Source: Cristatella mucedo (taxonomy: Eukaryota; Bryozoa; Phylactolaemata; Cristatellidae). Taken from it: a DNA stretch of 64,000 nucleotides. Position numbers and translations under genes: made by a program. This document shows positions 10,580 to 38,084 of this stretch, piece after piece. The DNA lies in contig WPIO01000005.1 in the NCBI GenBank assembly GCA_009760855.2, positions 2,407,501-2,471,500 of the forward strand, in the 5' to 3' direction. The stretch's first letter is position 1; each line of letters starts with the position of its first letter. Under the pieces are notes generated by a model, which was given only the letters and a program-made list of their open reading frames with translations, made no database searches and had not been told where the DNA came from.

Positions 10580-10707
10580 GTAAGTAGCTGTGTATCTCCA
10601 ACAATTCAATCCTGAAGCTTTGTAATCGGTGAATGACGACAATTTATTACGGTGCAGCTGCAGGCCTCGATAGCAACTCAACTCACTTGCATTCATTGTG
10701 CTTGCAG

Positions 10708-10885
10708 GAGGACAGGCGGCTGCAATGACCTTGGCATAAACGGTATGGTGTCAGGTCTGTTTAGTTGCGGCTGGGCAGGACCTTCGCTGGAGCCGCTCGC
10801 AGGACCTTCGCTCGCCGGGTACCTTGACCTTTCAGCTGGCTCCCAGTGGGCGACAACGCTGTGCGCATCTATTTGCTTCGTCATG
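10708..10885 (+). pseudogene. Paralogue A, TM11 exon
   Basis: It encodes GINGMVSGLFSCG, a duplicated AGPSL...AGPSLAGY segment, and QWATTLCASICFVM. Gene B has YGMASGLFSSG, FLGPSLAGL and EWATTLCAFQCITI. An in-frame 24-nt tandem duplication (repeat of GCAGGACCTTCGCT) is present. The expected GT donor after the last codon is not conserved, and no C-terminal exon follows. Confidence 0.75.
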
Positions 10886-10929
10886 TGCTTATCTTCGGCT
10901 TTAAAGAATTTATTGTAATACCATACTTC

Positions 10930-11669
10930 CTCCATGTGTACCTTAGATTTTTAGATGATAGAGTTAAGATCTGTTATGTTAGGATCTGTTTTTCATACTT
11001 CTTCTCACGTTAGAAAGTCCAAAATCTAGGTTAACCATGCAGAAATTTACGAGTGATGTTCGGTTTTGATACGGTACGCTGTAGAAGAGAAGCAACAAAT
11101 CTTGCCTTAATGTAAAAGTTATCTGCTACTACAGAGCACTAATCAACTTCCTTTGTTTAATTGCTTATCATCTGAGCTGAGCAGCAAGTAAGAATCATGC
11201 GTATATAGCTGCAAGCACGTGTGCTTCGGAGAGCAGCTTACTAGCATGTGTGTCGGCACTTGCTGTCTGAATCAACGAGTAGGCAACTTATTGCCTAGTA
11301 GCAAGTTACAGAAATCTAGAGGTATGTAAAACAAGGTATGACAAAGTTTGGCTATTTAGAATTTTCTAAGAATGTCCAAATTTTGCAATTATAAATAAAT
11401 TAAAGTTGACAGACTAGACTTTAAAGATAGACAGTTTATTCAGTGAAAGATAATTGTGGAACGAGACGGATGCTTGGGTTTTGGGCCGGGACTGTCGAAG
11501 ATTGGCAGGCCAAGACCACGTCCTTTAGCATATTCATTTCTGACTGACGTTAGGTTTTCTAATAGTTACGTAGATAGCTTTCTTGACATCAACTAAAAGA
11601 AAGATAGCTTAAATGCAAGTGCGGATGTCGGCAATGCTTCAAGAGAATTGAAAGAGTTTGAGATTCAGG

Positions 11670-11763
<94 letters not shown>

Positions 11764-12585
11764 GACAATGCATGTACTAACTGACTTTCCCGTACTCTCA
11801 AAGGACAGTTATATTTATGCAGATCATCAAATGTTGACGTCTCGTACGTCAGCGAAGTTTCCTTAAGAGTTTTTTACGATTCCAAAGCTCTTTTTTATCT
11901 ACGAAAAAGTGGGCTAGTTTTTGTTCTAACTGCAGCATTAATTTCTTGTATAGTATCTTACGATATTCGGCCAAAATCCGTATATGTGCTGTATCGAATG
12001 CATCAAGTCCTTTTCATTCCTGAAGGGTTACCGATACACTACGTAAGACGCATTATTGAGAGTGGTATACTTTTATATTGAAGCAGTCTTACCTGACAAG
12101 TGTTCTCGTGCCGATTCTATAAAAATCCTTTGATAATAGCAACCGGTTCGAAAAAAATCTGTTTAAACTTGTAAAAACAAAACGTCCACTTCCTTTTCTT
12201 CCTAGGCTTTTCTCTCCAAATAGGCTAAGCATGTGGCTTTACTAAATTTTTTAAATTGTATAGCTTTCTCAGATAAACTCTTCTAACTGGTATAATTGCT
12301 TGGCCTGGATTTCGTAAAACTCTGCTATGTTCAAGCTCAAATCTAAATTCCCTATTTTACCTGCCGATACTTTAGTTGCAGAAGATCATTCAGGTAAGAT
12401 ATTTACTCAAATAAGCAAGATACTACGTCCTCTTATAGTAAACTCGCACTGATTTAATTTGAAGTTTGCACATACAGAAGCTAGCGGCTCGAGGGTTATT
12501 AATATTCATCATTTGCTTGACACAGTTTTAAATTTCATTTAACGTCAATGATTAGCACCGATAGTACATTTGGTCGGGGCAAAGG
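10930..12585. other. No gene recognised; simple repeat inside
   Basis: Apart from the GA/GACA array at 11673-11764, I see no coding motif or known repeat here. A counterpart of gene B's final exon was looked for and not found. Confidence 0.5.
11673..11764. repeat. (GA)n followed by (GACA)n array
   Basis: A GA run to about 11729, then GACA units to about 11764, giving compound microsatellite structure. Confidence 0.95.
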
Positions 12586-12589
12586 TTGT

Positions 12590-12722
12590 CAGCTTGAATA
12601 CCGAATGCGTACCGAAAGCCGCTTAGACTTTGAGTTCGCTATAACAAATTCTTCAGCTTAACATTCACACAGTTTTGTGGCTTTGGGGAGTTCCGGACGG
12701 AGATACATTACATTACTTGAAG
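12590..12722 (+). mobile_element. LINE family-2 3' end
   Basis: Carries the family-2 signature TACCGAATGCGTACCGAAAG, then GCCGCTTAGACTTTGAG, and the terminal GGCGAG-like block (GGACGGAGATACATTACATT). This matches 3' sequence at 53180-53305, where it follows reverse-transcriptase coding sequence. Confidence 0.8.
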
Positions 12723-14025
12723 GCGACTACAAGCTGTCAGACAAAACGACGGAAATCCCGCCGAGGCAAGGATGTATGGGGGAGCTGAGCCTAAAGCACC
12801 CTCTTGGGCAGCCTATGTGAGGGGCATGGCCGACAATCAAAAAAAAAAAAAAACCCATGTTGCAGCCGTTAAGCCTCCTAGCGTTATTACGGGTGAAGGT
12901 TTCTTCACTAGTTATTTTCCACAATAACAACCGGTCAATAAAAAAATACCTTGTCAGAGCGAGGCTAGTAATAATGAGCCGTAGGGTCTATCACATTGGG
13001 AAACACAGATGAAGACCCCGAGACTGAGGATGGTGGTTGGGGGTATCTCCGGCATCAGTTCATTTCCCGGCAGGCTTACCAGTGAGCGGCAGGCGTCAGA
13101 ATGCTTCCTTGAGCCATCAATCTAAAGGCCGCTAACGTCTGTGGCGCCGTCACTGGTCATCGAGATGAAGCCACCGGACATCCAGGGAATGATCACCAGG
13201 CTTAGACTGTGGCTGTAGAGGGTTGTCTGGCAGCCCGCGATCGGAGTGCTCGGCTTTGACGAGCTTCTCTATGGAGAGGAGCTACCACTTGTTTCAGATG
13301 AAGCTAAATAGCCTGAGCACGAGAAGTGGAACTTACTGGAAAATCGATTTATAAGAGATTTCAAAGAGACAGTTTTGCGTAGATGGGATGGACATTGTTG
13401 TATGTAGGTTAATTGAGATACAATTTATGCTGTCCCGAGGAGCCTTTAATGCGGAGCTTCAGGCTGTACAAAAAAGGTGTACGGTCACTTATTTCGGCGG
13501 GGGCTGAAGAGCATCTGTCTGCCGCTTTCAAAGAGAAAGCTTCCAGAAACCTTAAGTTACGAGGTTCAGCAACGCTCCGTGCGAAATCTTTGGCTCAACC
13601 CTAGTTAAGAGCTAACCTCGTAAAGTCACTCTCCGCAATCTACTGTTAGATGTGCACGTCACCTCCAACCAAGCTACTCATATTCATCGGGCGATTGATC
13701 TAAAGATGCTTCATTTAAATACCAATCAAGTTCTGGCATACGTGTTAATAACTCCTTATTTCAGAAACGAGCTCTCCTTGTAATGGGACAATCACCACAT
13801 TTTGGGTTGCATTTCCAGCATGTTTGTCTGGTTAAGGCAACCTAAAACGAAATCAATTTTTTACCCATTTGGAGAAGATCTACCCTTAATCTGAATAAAA
13901 AGAATTGCACATTGGATCTCTGCTGAAAGATTTCTGTCTGACGCTACACCTACAATTTCTGGAAGTGCTCTTATAAGAAAAAAATGAAATTAGAAACTTA
14001 ACACCAAATTGCAAGGAATAATATT
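12723..14025. other. No gene recognised
   Basis: Somewhat GC-richer around 13020-13300, with no open frame carrying a motif. A short open stretch at 13413-13604 has no recognisable relative. Confidence 0.4.
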
Positions 14026-14080
14026 CTCTCTAGCTCAGTCGGTAGAGCACTGGACCTATACTCTAGAGGTTCTGGGATCG
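14026..14080 (+). repeat. tRNA-like fragment (pseudo-tRNA or SINE head)
   Basis: TAGCTCAGTCGGTAGAGC is a perfect D-arm/A-box. An anticodon stem CTGGA/TCTAG follows, with loop CCTATAC (TAT at the anticodon position). The T-arm is degenerate and cut short (GGTTCTGGGATCG), and no acceptor stem closes. It is therefore not a functional tRNA gene. Confidence 0.6.
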
Positions 14081-14189
14081 TTTTTTGCTTGACACTGAAT
14101 TCCTTTTCCACCCTCTATACCGCAGCAAAAGGCCTCAGTTTGCTCTACATTTTGCAATTAATATGGCTCATTAAATTTTGCTGCTGCTG

Positions 14190-14425
14190 CATCGTGTATG
14201 TCTGTAACTCCACACAAAGACAAAGATTAAAGGAATTTTTAGCAGGGGGTTTTCTATAGCGCACACAAAGCCTAAGGGACTTTCGGTAAGAAAGAGGGAG
14301 CCAACAGACTTCATCACATGTGACAAAGAGGAAGTGAGAAGTATAGCTCAGTCAAGGCCGTGGTTAAGGTAGTGAGCAGCATAGAAGTAGCAGGTCAGGA
14401 CGACTGGAAACAATGCGCCACTTTT
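14190..14425 (-). mobile_element. LINE family-2 3' end (decayed)
   Basis: In the minus orientation it shows the terminal CTGTAACTCC block, a diverged CTTTCGGTA/AGCCAACAGACTTC segment and the GAAGTAGCAGGTCAGGAC region shared with 40672-40900 and 61187-61660. Confidence 0.7.
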
Positions 14426-16926
14426 GGAGCTAAAGTCGCACCACTCGTGCTTTAATTTAGCTCCGATTGAAGTTTTTCTAAATGGACACCAAAAATATGC
14501 CTCGTAGCACTGAAATTAACAATTCTGCAAACAAAAGCACAAGCAGCTTAAACATACAGACAACTTCCATGGCCAAATAATCTATGGTGGTCTTCAGAGG
14601 CTGAAGTTTATTTCTTTCGGAACCAGCCTCTCTCTCTTGCAGAAGTAGTTTGCATTTTAGAATAAATTGTGATTGGGGGTCGAGCCATCAAATCATCTTT
14701 CATGTATACTGAAGGACTTTGTTACGTTAAAGACATATACGCGTATATAATACAGGTATGGAGTCGTTGAGCCAAGGGAAACACGGGGAAGTTGTACCAT
14801 TGCCTAATCGGCTCACATCAATAGCATTTGTGGGAAGCAGCAATCAAAAGGCTGACGTTCATGAACTATCCTAGTCTTGGATTCCGTGGAGCACACGTAG
14901 CAACGGTCTCGGAACAACGGCAGCAGAAGCTACTAATAGCTTTGTTCCTGTTGATATATACGCCTAGCACTTTTTCTAGTCTGGTGGCCCTCCCAACGCC
15001 CTCTAAATAAATACGGGGAAACCCAGCATCCTCCCTCAAACCGGCAGTCAAAAAAGGGCTCGTCAGAAACCGATATCCGGCATAAGCTTCACAGGGTAAG
15101 CTGTCCACCAAACAGGCTAGTGGTACCCAGGCGTCGCCGAGGCAGGCATCATGTGTTACAAAGGCACTGTACAAGTAAAAAGCTTCAGGCTGATCCCTGC
15201 CATAGCCTAGCGATTCTACCACCATTCGTCACATCATCCACTTCAAGCCATGAATCATCTATTCCCAGCTCCCAGCTTCGCCAACGCGACCGCTGAAGAG
15301 ATAATTAACTATCAAAGTGGGATTCTGTTATTCTTTCGAAATCATCGACTGCAGACAATGATCCTGCTTTAATCATCGCAACAGCACTATGCCGGTGGTA
15401 ATCTGAAGGTACCGAATTAGCGGAGAAAAAGTGTTGAACCGCATTAGGCTTCATCGCCAGCACCAGCAAAGCCAGGTCAAGGCGATGCAGCCACCGTCTC
15501 TATCTCCGCCATCCGCAAGGGGCACTCATAGTTAATCGAGATCCCAGGTCAAGACTTGCCACTTCAACAAATGACCACACCTTTTGCGTGAGATCTGTCG
15601 CTCGTACTTGCACCACTACCGATGCCCTCCACCACCACAGCTTTCATTTATCACAAAGAATGTTCACTGCTTTCCATACCTTCTTTTCACTACATCGAGC
15701 GGCTTGGACACACCAAGAGAAGTGTGACAGCACAGATCGCAAACGTTTCGGGCATCAAGTTTGTCACCAGTTACATCGAAGCAGTCCGACGGAGAAGGTC
15801 GCTGGTCTGATGAGCAAGCAGGCACATCGTTACATAAAAAGAAAACGTAAAGTGTTGAGAAGCAGACGGTCAAGGTAATAGCTTAAAATCAACTTGGTTG
15901 CAAGGATCAGTCGACCCTATACGATTCCTAGTGAGCCAGTGGCCGCCGTTCTGAGTCGCCGATGAGTTTGTTGATTCGCTTAACCGCAGCCATATAATCG
16001 AGCTCCTCAAGCTTATATGCAAGCTTGCTGCCGTCGAGCTTAAGGGGGCCCACAAAATCCTAAGATGACATGCACCAATATACATACAGAAATTTTCCAA
16101 GTGAACGGTCACCTCGTAAGTAGTCCTCTCTATGATGAGCATGGTGGTATATATTACTGCCTTATCTACGAGACTCGCAATGCCAGCAAGAAAGAGCAGC
16201 ACTGGGTTTTGTGAACTGCTTCACTTCGAGTGACTAGTCGACATGAAGTACGTTAAATACATTTGTCATATTTAAAATTCAGACGAATTGACGTAGAACA
16301 GTTGCCAATCGTCACGGACAGGGCTGGGACGGTGCGGCAAATCTGAGAGGTGAGACTGGTGATATGAAAACCTTGATCGAGGCAACGCAACCTGTTTTTA
16401 TACAGTGGCCATGCTGGGTGCACAAGTACCGACAATGTCCATGATAGTGCCCTCTTCTTTGGATTAGTAAGCGACATTATCACACTGATGGCAGTTTCTC
16501 GAAAGCACAATGGCAAACTGCCCTGTAAGCTTCCGGGGATATTGCAGGACCCAATCGAGGAGCTGCAGTTTGAGTCGGACCGTGGCCCGAATTAGGAGAC
16601 TGTACAGGGTAGCCCAGAAATTAAGCAGTGGTCACTATTCTTTCTTGTCACGGCTGAGCAGGAAATACTCTAGGAACAATGACTCTTTGACCACATGCTT
16701 TCATTTAAGGTCGCTACTATCTTAAATCTCACGCAGCACTTGCTATTAATTACAAACAAGTCATCGAAGGCTTTGCAAAACGTGATCAGAATACTGTCAA
16801 CTCCTCGCACGTAGTCGATCGCACTATTTGGAGGCTGACAAAGATATGAACAGCCAGCAATGATGATATTTAGACAAAGGTGCAAAGTTTTTGTCAGTAT
16901 TATGAGTTCAAGATGCCCAAAATGAC

Positions 16927-16963
16927 TACCAACTGCATCCGACAAGAGCGGATGCAGTTGGTA
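16927..16963. repeat. Perfect inverted repeat (15-bp arms, 7-nt loop)
   Basis: TACCAACTGCATCCG (16927-16941) and its exact reverse complement (16949-16963) flank ACAAGAG. The equivalent place in copy 2 (about 55950) has the left arm but not the right. Confidence 0.9.
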
Positions 16964-17035
16964 GCAATTTTCTTCACAACAATCATACAAACAACAACGA
17001 ATAATTCTTTTTTGCTGACTAAATCTGCAGGTATA

Positions 17036-17112
17036 AATATAAAATATAAATGTAAATAATAATAAAATAATAATAAAATATAAATATAAATATAAAGTAT
17101 AAATAAAAATAA
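17036..17112. repeat. AT-rich (ATAAA/TAA)n tract
   Basis: Low-complexity AAATATAAATAT-type sequence. In copy 2 of the 3.5-kb block this position is occupied by a LINE family-1 tail. Confidence 0.85.
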
Positions 17113-19587
17113 TCAGAGTTGCTCTTTTGGTTGGAAAAGGATTCTGTGTTTATCCTTAGGGCAAGCTCACTTGCCCTGAGATTCGTCGTTCAACACTGCC
17201 CGTATGTAAATGTGCATGTACGTAACTCGCCAAACATGTGTGAAAGCGAGCAGCATGCCATTGCTCTCTTAGCATGTCAAATTAGTTTAGTAAAGAATGC
17301 ATTTTATGGCAGCTAGTAGACCAAAAAAGTAAAAATAAATTATCAGAAATATTGTAAGCTAATCGTTGGTCTACTTTTCCCGCTAAGGATTGTGTCTCAA
17401 TTATTAACAGCTGCACTTTGTGTGCTCTGCACGACAAGAAAATTCAGCTTTGCTTTAGGAATGAAAAATATCGCCTGTCAATAGTCAGTCTCACAAGATA
17501 CAAATTACGCTTCAAGTTAGAAACTTACTTTTCAAACACTGAAGGCTCGGTCATGCACGTAATAACTTCTCATAATGGCGCTCACAAGGAGGGTCCGCAA
17601 TTGTAGGAAGTTGGTTCCAGTACAGCACAATTAATTGACATTCAAACAATGTAGAAATAGTTGCTAGAGAAAATTGGACGCAAACATTCTCAAACACATC
17701 CGCTAATGTTTTTAAATTATTATTACTTCAATTAAAGAATTTTAAAATGAGAAATTTGAAATGTTCTAGTATCATAAATGCATTTATGCTGAAATAGAAC
17801 AGAATTCGAGACAGCTAGCTGTTTAGATTAAAAAAGTTGGCATTATGCTAGCCAAACCAACATACCAGCTAAGCAAAATGTACAGAAACGGAGCTGACAA
17901 CACATGCAACCGCTATGGCGACAGTGGATACCCACAACTTTTGGGGCTGTCCGCCGGTTGTTCGTTAGTGAAATATGCTGTAGCTTACTCTGTGAGCACT
18001 GTCATGCTGTTGCCATAGCTAACCGATTAGCACCTTCTAGACAGATTTCAGGAATTAATTATCGACTTACACTAGACCTTGACCCTTCTCGTTACCGCGA
18101 GTTTGTCCAGACATTGCAAATACAGGCTACATTATTACCAAGTTTTAAAGGCATTGCTTTTATTAAGGGATAATTAAGGGCTCGCAAAACTCATTCTCTT
18201 AGGCAAGCATTGCGGCTCGATGGAGCTGCTTGCAGAGCTGCCTCCGGCTGAAGTCTTGCTGAGTAAGACGCATTGCTTACCAATACAAAACTCGTTCCTC
18301 TTCTATTATCGTACCAATTTTTTGTTGTGACGTGTGGTCGAGGTGAAATGGCTTGTGCACCTGAAAAGTTCTAAATTATGACTTTTTTGCAGGCCTTGCT
18401 CACTGCAGCGTTCATCATGACAGGAGGACACAATCGCCAAGTATTCTTCCGACCTGTCGGATTCAGCCACAAAAAACGCCAAGCGATCGGCTTCTGCAGC
18501 GTGGCGCAGCAGACAAAGCTACGTCACTTTCTTTGCGTGAACAATACAAACCGTTGCAATTCATAAGAAAGGATGCTTGAATGTTCGTAAGGAGTACATT
18601 TGCCAAAATATAACCGGGACTGTGGGTACGCTGTTTCACACCCGTCCTCTGCTGCCCTAGTTATGCGACTAGCATCGGGGTGTAGATAGCCCTGTCCATT
18701 CAGCACTTAATAGTACACTCGCAAGTGCTACATGCACAGGAACAAACTAGGCATTACGTCACGGAGAACCTTCTATCGAAATAAAGCTACCGGGAGACGC
18801 GGAAGGACGGGAGCGAGCACTCACAAACGCGTGAAAATGTTGGCTAGCCGGCATCAGCGGTCCGGGATGTCAGTGGGCTAGGTTACACAAAGAATACTAT
18901 CGAAAGCTCGTCCGAGGTAGGTATTGCGATGCCAGCTACCGCAAAGCAACATTTGCTAACTCTCGAAGCCTTTGGGCGTTTAGTCGAACGGTTCAACATC
19001 GCGTGGCGGCTGTTTAAACCTTCCGGCATTACCCGAACGGGCCAACCGCGATGCAGTAGGCCTGTTTGACATGCTACTGCTATTGTTTAGCAGTGGCCAC
19101 GCCCCGACGCACCCAGTCACTTATGACACAACAAAGTACATCTCACAAGGCTCAGCAATAGCCGCCACGACTTCATAGCCTGCCAGCTATAGGCAGCGGT
19201 AGCTCACATTTGCTTGCCCTTGATCTGCGACAGGGGCTAGTCCTGTGCTGTGCAGCTGAATCAAGCACGGATCGGGCGTAGCTGCTTCTCCCAAGAGCCT
19301 GCCCAAGCTGGCGATGGCACGGCTTACTTGGTGCAGCAACACGGGACAAATGGGGTGGGGTACGGCGGCATGCACAGCAGGCACCCTGCTCGGCTCGCAG
19401 GATCCAAGCATTTGTGGATAGACGACTGAGTCAAAGTATCTGGAAGCAAGCTATACGAAGGGAACTTAGAGCTTTCAATCATTGGCCTAGCCACACACAC
19501 AGTCCAGTTAAAGTCAGTCAGGGCCTTGGCTGTTGATCTCATAATATTGAAAAATTTGCAAGGCACCTCATGGTCATTAAATATTTG

Positions 19588-19668
19588 CTGCAAATATAAA
19601 GCGCCTAGAGAGAGATTAAGTTCTCTGAGGGTGCTTTATCAAGTGAGTTGTTATTATTATTATTTTAT
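19588..19668 (+). mobile_element. LINE family-1 3' hairpin-only insertion
   Basis: Begins CTGCAAATATAAAGCGCC, forms the family hairpin with GGGTGCTTTATC, and ends in (ATT)n. Essentially nothing of the LINE upstream of the hairpin is present. Confidence 0.85.
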
Positions 19669-19702
19669 ACGATGAAAACAAAGTATTCAATTGCTCTGCC
19701 GT

Positions 19703-19815
19703 CCTGGTTTGGCCCAGCTGCTCGCCTTCGACCACCGAGGTCGTGGGCTCCAGCCCTGTGGCCTATGCCAGACACTACATAGAGATTGAGTTATCTTGGG
19801 CCAAATACAAAGGAA
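19703..19815 (+). mobile_element. tRNA-headed SINE with LINE family-1 tail
   Basis: The head reads TGGTTTGGCCCAGCTGCTCGC (A-box-like), then GGTCGTGGGCTCCAGCC (B-box-like). The 3' part, AGAGATTGAGTTATCTTGGGC, resembles the LINE family-1 hairpin. The same plan is seen at 28766 (+), 42520 (-) and 25912 (-). Confidence 0.65.
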
Positions 19816-20296
19816 TTATATATGTATACATTCAGTGATGACATGCACACTGACAGCTTGCATTAACATACAAACGGCTATTAACACTGATCGAGCAAAT
19901 GGTGGGAGGAGTATGTGGTTTTTAACTTCATTTTAAAGGTGATTAAGTTAGGGAATCCTGTGATGCCAGCCGGGAGTGTTTTGTACAAAAAGAAAGACTT
20001 GTGAATGTTGAGTTACACAATTCTAGATAGTCACACGTGGATAGGCCAGCAAGGTGGCTGTTTATTTAGCTGCAAATGGGCTGACTTGGCTGGGATTATG
20101 ATGCTGTCATATGGTGATAGGTCACTTTGCAACCGGGCATGCAGAAGCTGCAGCAGATATGCTGGCCGAGCCCGAAGCGGCTGCCGCCTACCAGGACAGG
20201 ATAATGCGGGCTGCCGCACATTGAGGTTCACTATCGTTTTCATGGTAATGCTGCATGGATAGCCTGCATTTTCTATATTGAGCAATCCCTTTACAG

Positions 20297-35529
<15,233 letters not shown>

Positions 35530-38084
35530 GAGTAGAACTCCAGTCAACAAACTTCGCCTGAAAACTGTGCACAGACAAAATCACCGAGGTTGCATTGCGG
35601 ATTTTTTACCGAGCGGCCAATTGCAGCACCACAGTGTCACTCACTGAAAGCAGCCGGGGCTTATTTTCGGCATTTTACCTACCTACCTTAAGATCAGCAC
35701 TCTAACCCGAGGAAGAAAGTGAAAGTACTGCTAAACTTTCTTCGTTATTATTCTCTCGTGTAAGACAACACGGGAAACCGTAAGTACTGCAAGACGTAGA
35801 TCAAGATTAGCTTAATCTGATATTTATCCACATACAGTGTCACATGCCAGTTTAGCGATGCAAATGCATGGCTGTTGTGAAAAAATGGGAGCCAGGTATA
35901 TGTGCGAAAATCCTTCGGGGCCGCTAACAAATCCTGATGACTGCTGTCTCTCTGGCCTGTCTTAGTAGCTTGTTCATCTGCAGCCAATCGCTTGATGCGC
36001 TTTAAAAAGGAAGAGACAATCATGCCGTCAGCTTTGAGGAGACGTCATGGTTTGCATTTCTTGTAAATTCACACGTAACTTCTCAAGCTGAAGGCTGAAA
36101 TTTATATTTTAATTGGATTTATATAATGGATGGTCTGGCTAGATTGTATCAGGTACTTTAGGATCACTTTATTTTAATCACTGAAACAGCTGAGTAGTAA
36201 AACAGCTATAGATAGTAATGCCAATCAACAAAACGAGTGAATGTTAAAATTAATTTAGACTCACACCACACCACAGAACGTATGAAACCGTGTGTGCTTA
36301 GGAAGCTATAATTTAATGTATGTAAGTCACGTTTTTTACCAAGGATCCTAAAACGTACAAGAATGCAAATCCATATGCATTACAAAATATAAGAGAGCAT
36401 AGCTGAACCAAAATTTGTTGCTGTTTAAACGGCACTGTGAAAGGAACAGGAAATCATATAACCAAGACTAGGCAACATCCCGTGCGACTGCCCATATACC
36501 ATGGCCCACGTTACGTCTCCTTCTTGCAGTATCACTGTCGCCGAGCTAGAGTCAGACAAGCAGCCGTTTTATTGAACCTCTTTACAGCAATTTTGCATGT
36601 GCCCACAATAATTGCGGAATTAAGCAATACTACTTGCGGACCCTATGTGCAACAGACTATAGGACACACGTGAGAAACAACACTACAAAGATTTCAGATA
36701 GTGGAAGGGGTGGCCTCGGACTGAAGCGATATTGAAGGCAGTAGATGCTGTCAAACATAATACAATTCACGACGCCAGTGGTTCGAGTGATTGTGTAACG
36801 GAAACTCAGAAGTGGGTATATCTCAGTTCACCGAAGGCCCCCAGCTCAGGAGGGGCTTACGAAAAACATACTCCGGAAAACACGGAATATGTGAGCTATA
36901 ACAGAATGCTCAGCTTCCAAGCTCAAGCAGTCAAGCCTCATGGCCTTCTGTCGCTGGTCTCGGTCCGTGCGTTCTACCTCTCAGTAATATTGCAATTGTA
37001 ATATATGGTAATTATCATTCTGAAGTATGCAGTGCATGTTTAGCTCTACTTGCGCACAACAAATCCTAGAGAAATTCTGATTTCGTTTGGATAGCGTTCG
37101 GTGCACAATTTCAGAAAGTAAGGCTCCCAATTATTTGATGGTGTATGCAGGAAACTGTATGGAAACTAAAGAGGAAATTTTTCTCGACTATTTTAGTGCA
37201 AGCAAAGCTGAACTCGCATTTAAAAGTGTACTCTGATACACGCAGTATAACCGAATTTTGGAATTTACATGGTTTCAAGTCACACTGAAAATGAAACCTC
37301 TCTACAAGTGACAAGAATATACATCAAAAAGGGTCCTCGCATGTAACTTGATCTACCAACGTTCAATACGCTCGGAAATAAGTCACTTGCAATGCAGACA
37401 GAGAGCGCTAAAGTTTTCATTCGCAGATACTTTACATCCAGGGTAGAAATGGTTTACATATTCTTTTTTTTCTTGCGCATAAATGTTTTTAGAGCTTCTT
37501 TTCCTATTTACAACATGATTTTCTCACGAAATGTATCCTAAACAAATACTTGGTGGTCGGACCAATTTAAAAAAAATTATCTTGAGCCTAAATCCCGAAC
37601 CCGGATGCTCCACGCCCAGTTGATGAGGGCCATTGTTTGCCTCCGTGTTGATTTAGCTTACTCACTTAGCATATCTTCAAACTTCGACCCATTTATGATA
37701 TATTACCAAATTATCCATGCTCTATTAGATAATGCGGTGAGAAAAATTAAGACGCAGTCTCTTTTGTCTGGCTGCTTTTAAGCTAGTGCGTTCGTGAAGC
37801 TCCCTACATTCTTTTGACCACCGGATCTATGACAGCCTGAGTGCCTGCTACTTCACTTTCTTAAATAGGTTTTTGGCTCTCCCAAAATCCACGGCGTTGT
37901 CATATCTTTAAAGTGGTATACGATAAGCGATTTTTTTTATTAATCACTAAAACATCAGGCGAGGAATCAACCATTTTAGAGGGTTACGCTTTGGAATCTC
38001 TGATAAACACTTGGTTTTCCCTATGAATATTGACTTGATTTTAATTCATTTAAGACGAGGATGTTTGCTAGTATTCAAATGCGA
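35530..38084. other. No gene recognised downstream of gene B
   Basis: AT-rich sequence without motifs, apart from the expected but unresolved 3' UTR of gene B at its start. Confidence 0.45.

Larger units (their letters stand above)
4716..10885 (+). pseudogene. SLC18B1-like MFS transporter, paralogue A (degenerate)
   Basis: Nine segments match, in order, exons 4-12 of the intact paralogue at 20297-35529: 4716-4788, 4881-5028, 5166-5234, 7361-7403, 7614-7748, 7968-8072, 10183-10277, 10479-10579 and 10708-10885. Several keep the exact exon length of gene B (148, 69 and 95 nt) and its splice phase. Damage is clear. The first exon is 73 nt against 74. The TM6 exon is 45 nt shorter. The 7614-7748 exon leaves the wrong phase for the next one. 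Exon 10479-10579 has stops near its start and a +1 shift. The last exon has a poor donor. Exons for TM1-TM2 and for the C-terminus were not found. An L2/CR1-type LINE sits directly after the donor at 5235. Either this is a pseudogene or several base-level errors fall in one locus; I favour the pseudogene. Confidence 0.78.
15384..18890. repeat. 3.5-kb dispersed duplication, copy 1
   Basis: It aligns over its whole length with 54498-57932, from CACTATGCCGGTGGTAATCT to CGGTCCGGGATG. Neither copy carries an open frame longer than about 100 codons. Short segments look coding-like: a piece beginning DFVGPLKLDGSKLA on the minus strand near 16047, and ALLTAAFIMTGGHNRQVFF after TTTTTTGCAG at 18391 on the plus strand. 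These are interrupted by stops in one or both copies. The identity of the block is unknown: it could be an old element without recognisable enzymes or a host segmental duplication carrying dead exons. It differs from copy 2 in the AT-rich tract at 17036-17112. Confidence 0.85.
18891..20296. other. Upstream region of gene B; no promoter identified
   Basis: Contains a hairpin-only LINE tail (19588-19668) and a SINE (19703-19815). A short open stretch at 20159-20223 (MLAEPEAAAAYQDRIM) could be a 5' coding piece of gene B, but it has no good donor. No TATA box or initiator could be assigned. Confidence 0.4.

Noticed and set aside
16253-16516. Minus-strand frame conserved in both copies of the 3.5-kb block
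   Set aside because: Similarity follows the DNA duplication in every frame; stops in one copy and no preference for silent changes give no evidence of coding.
20159-20223. MLAEPEAAAAYQDRIM as the first exon of gene B
   Set aside because: Attractive position, but there is no usable donor before the stop, so it is mentioned only as a possibility.
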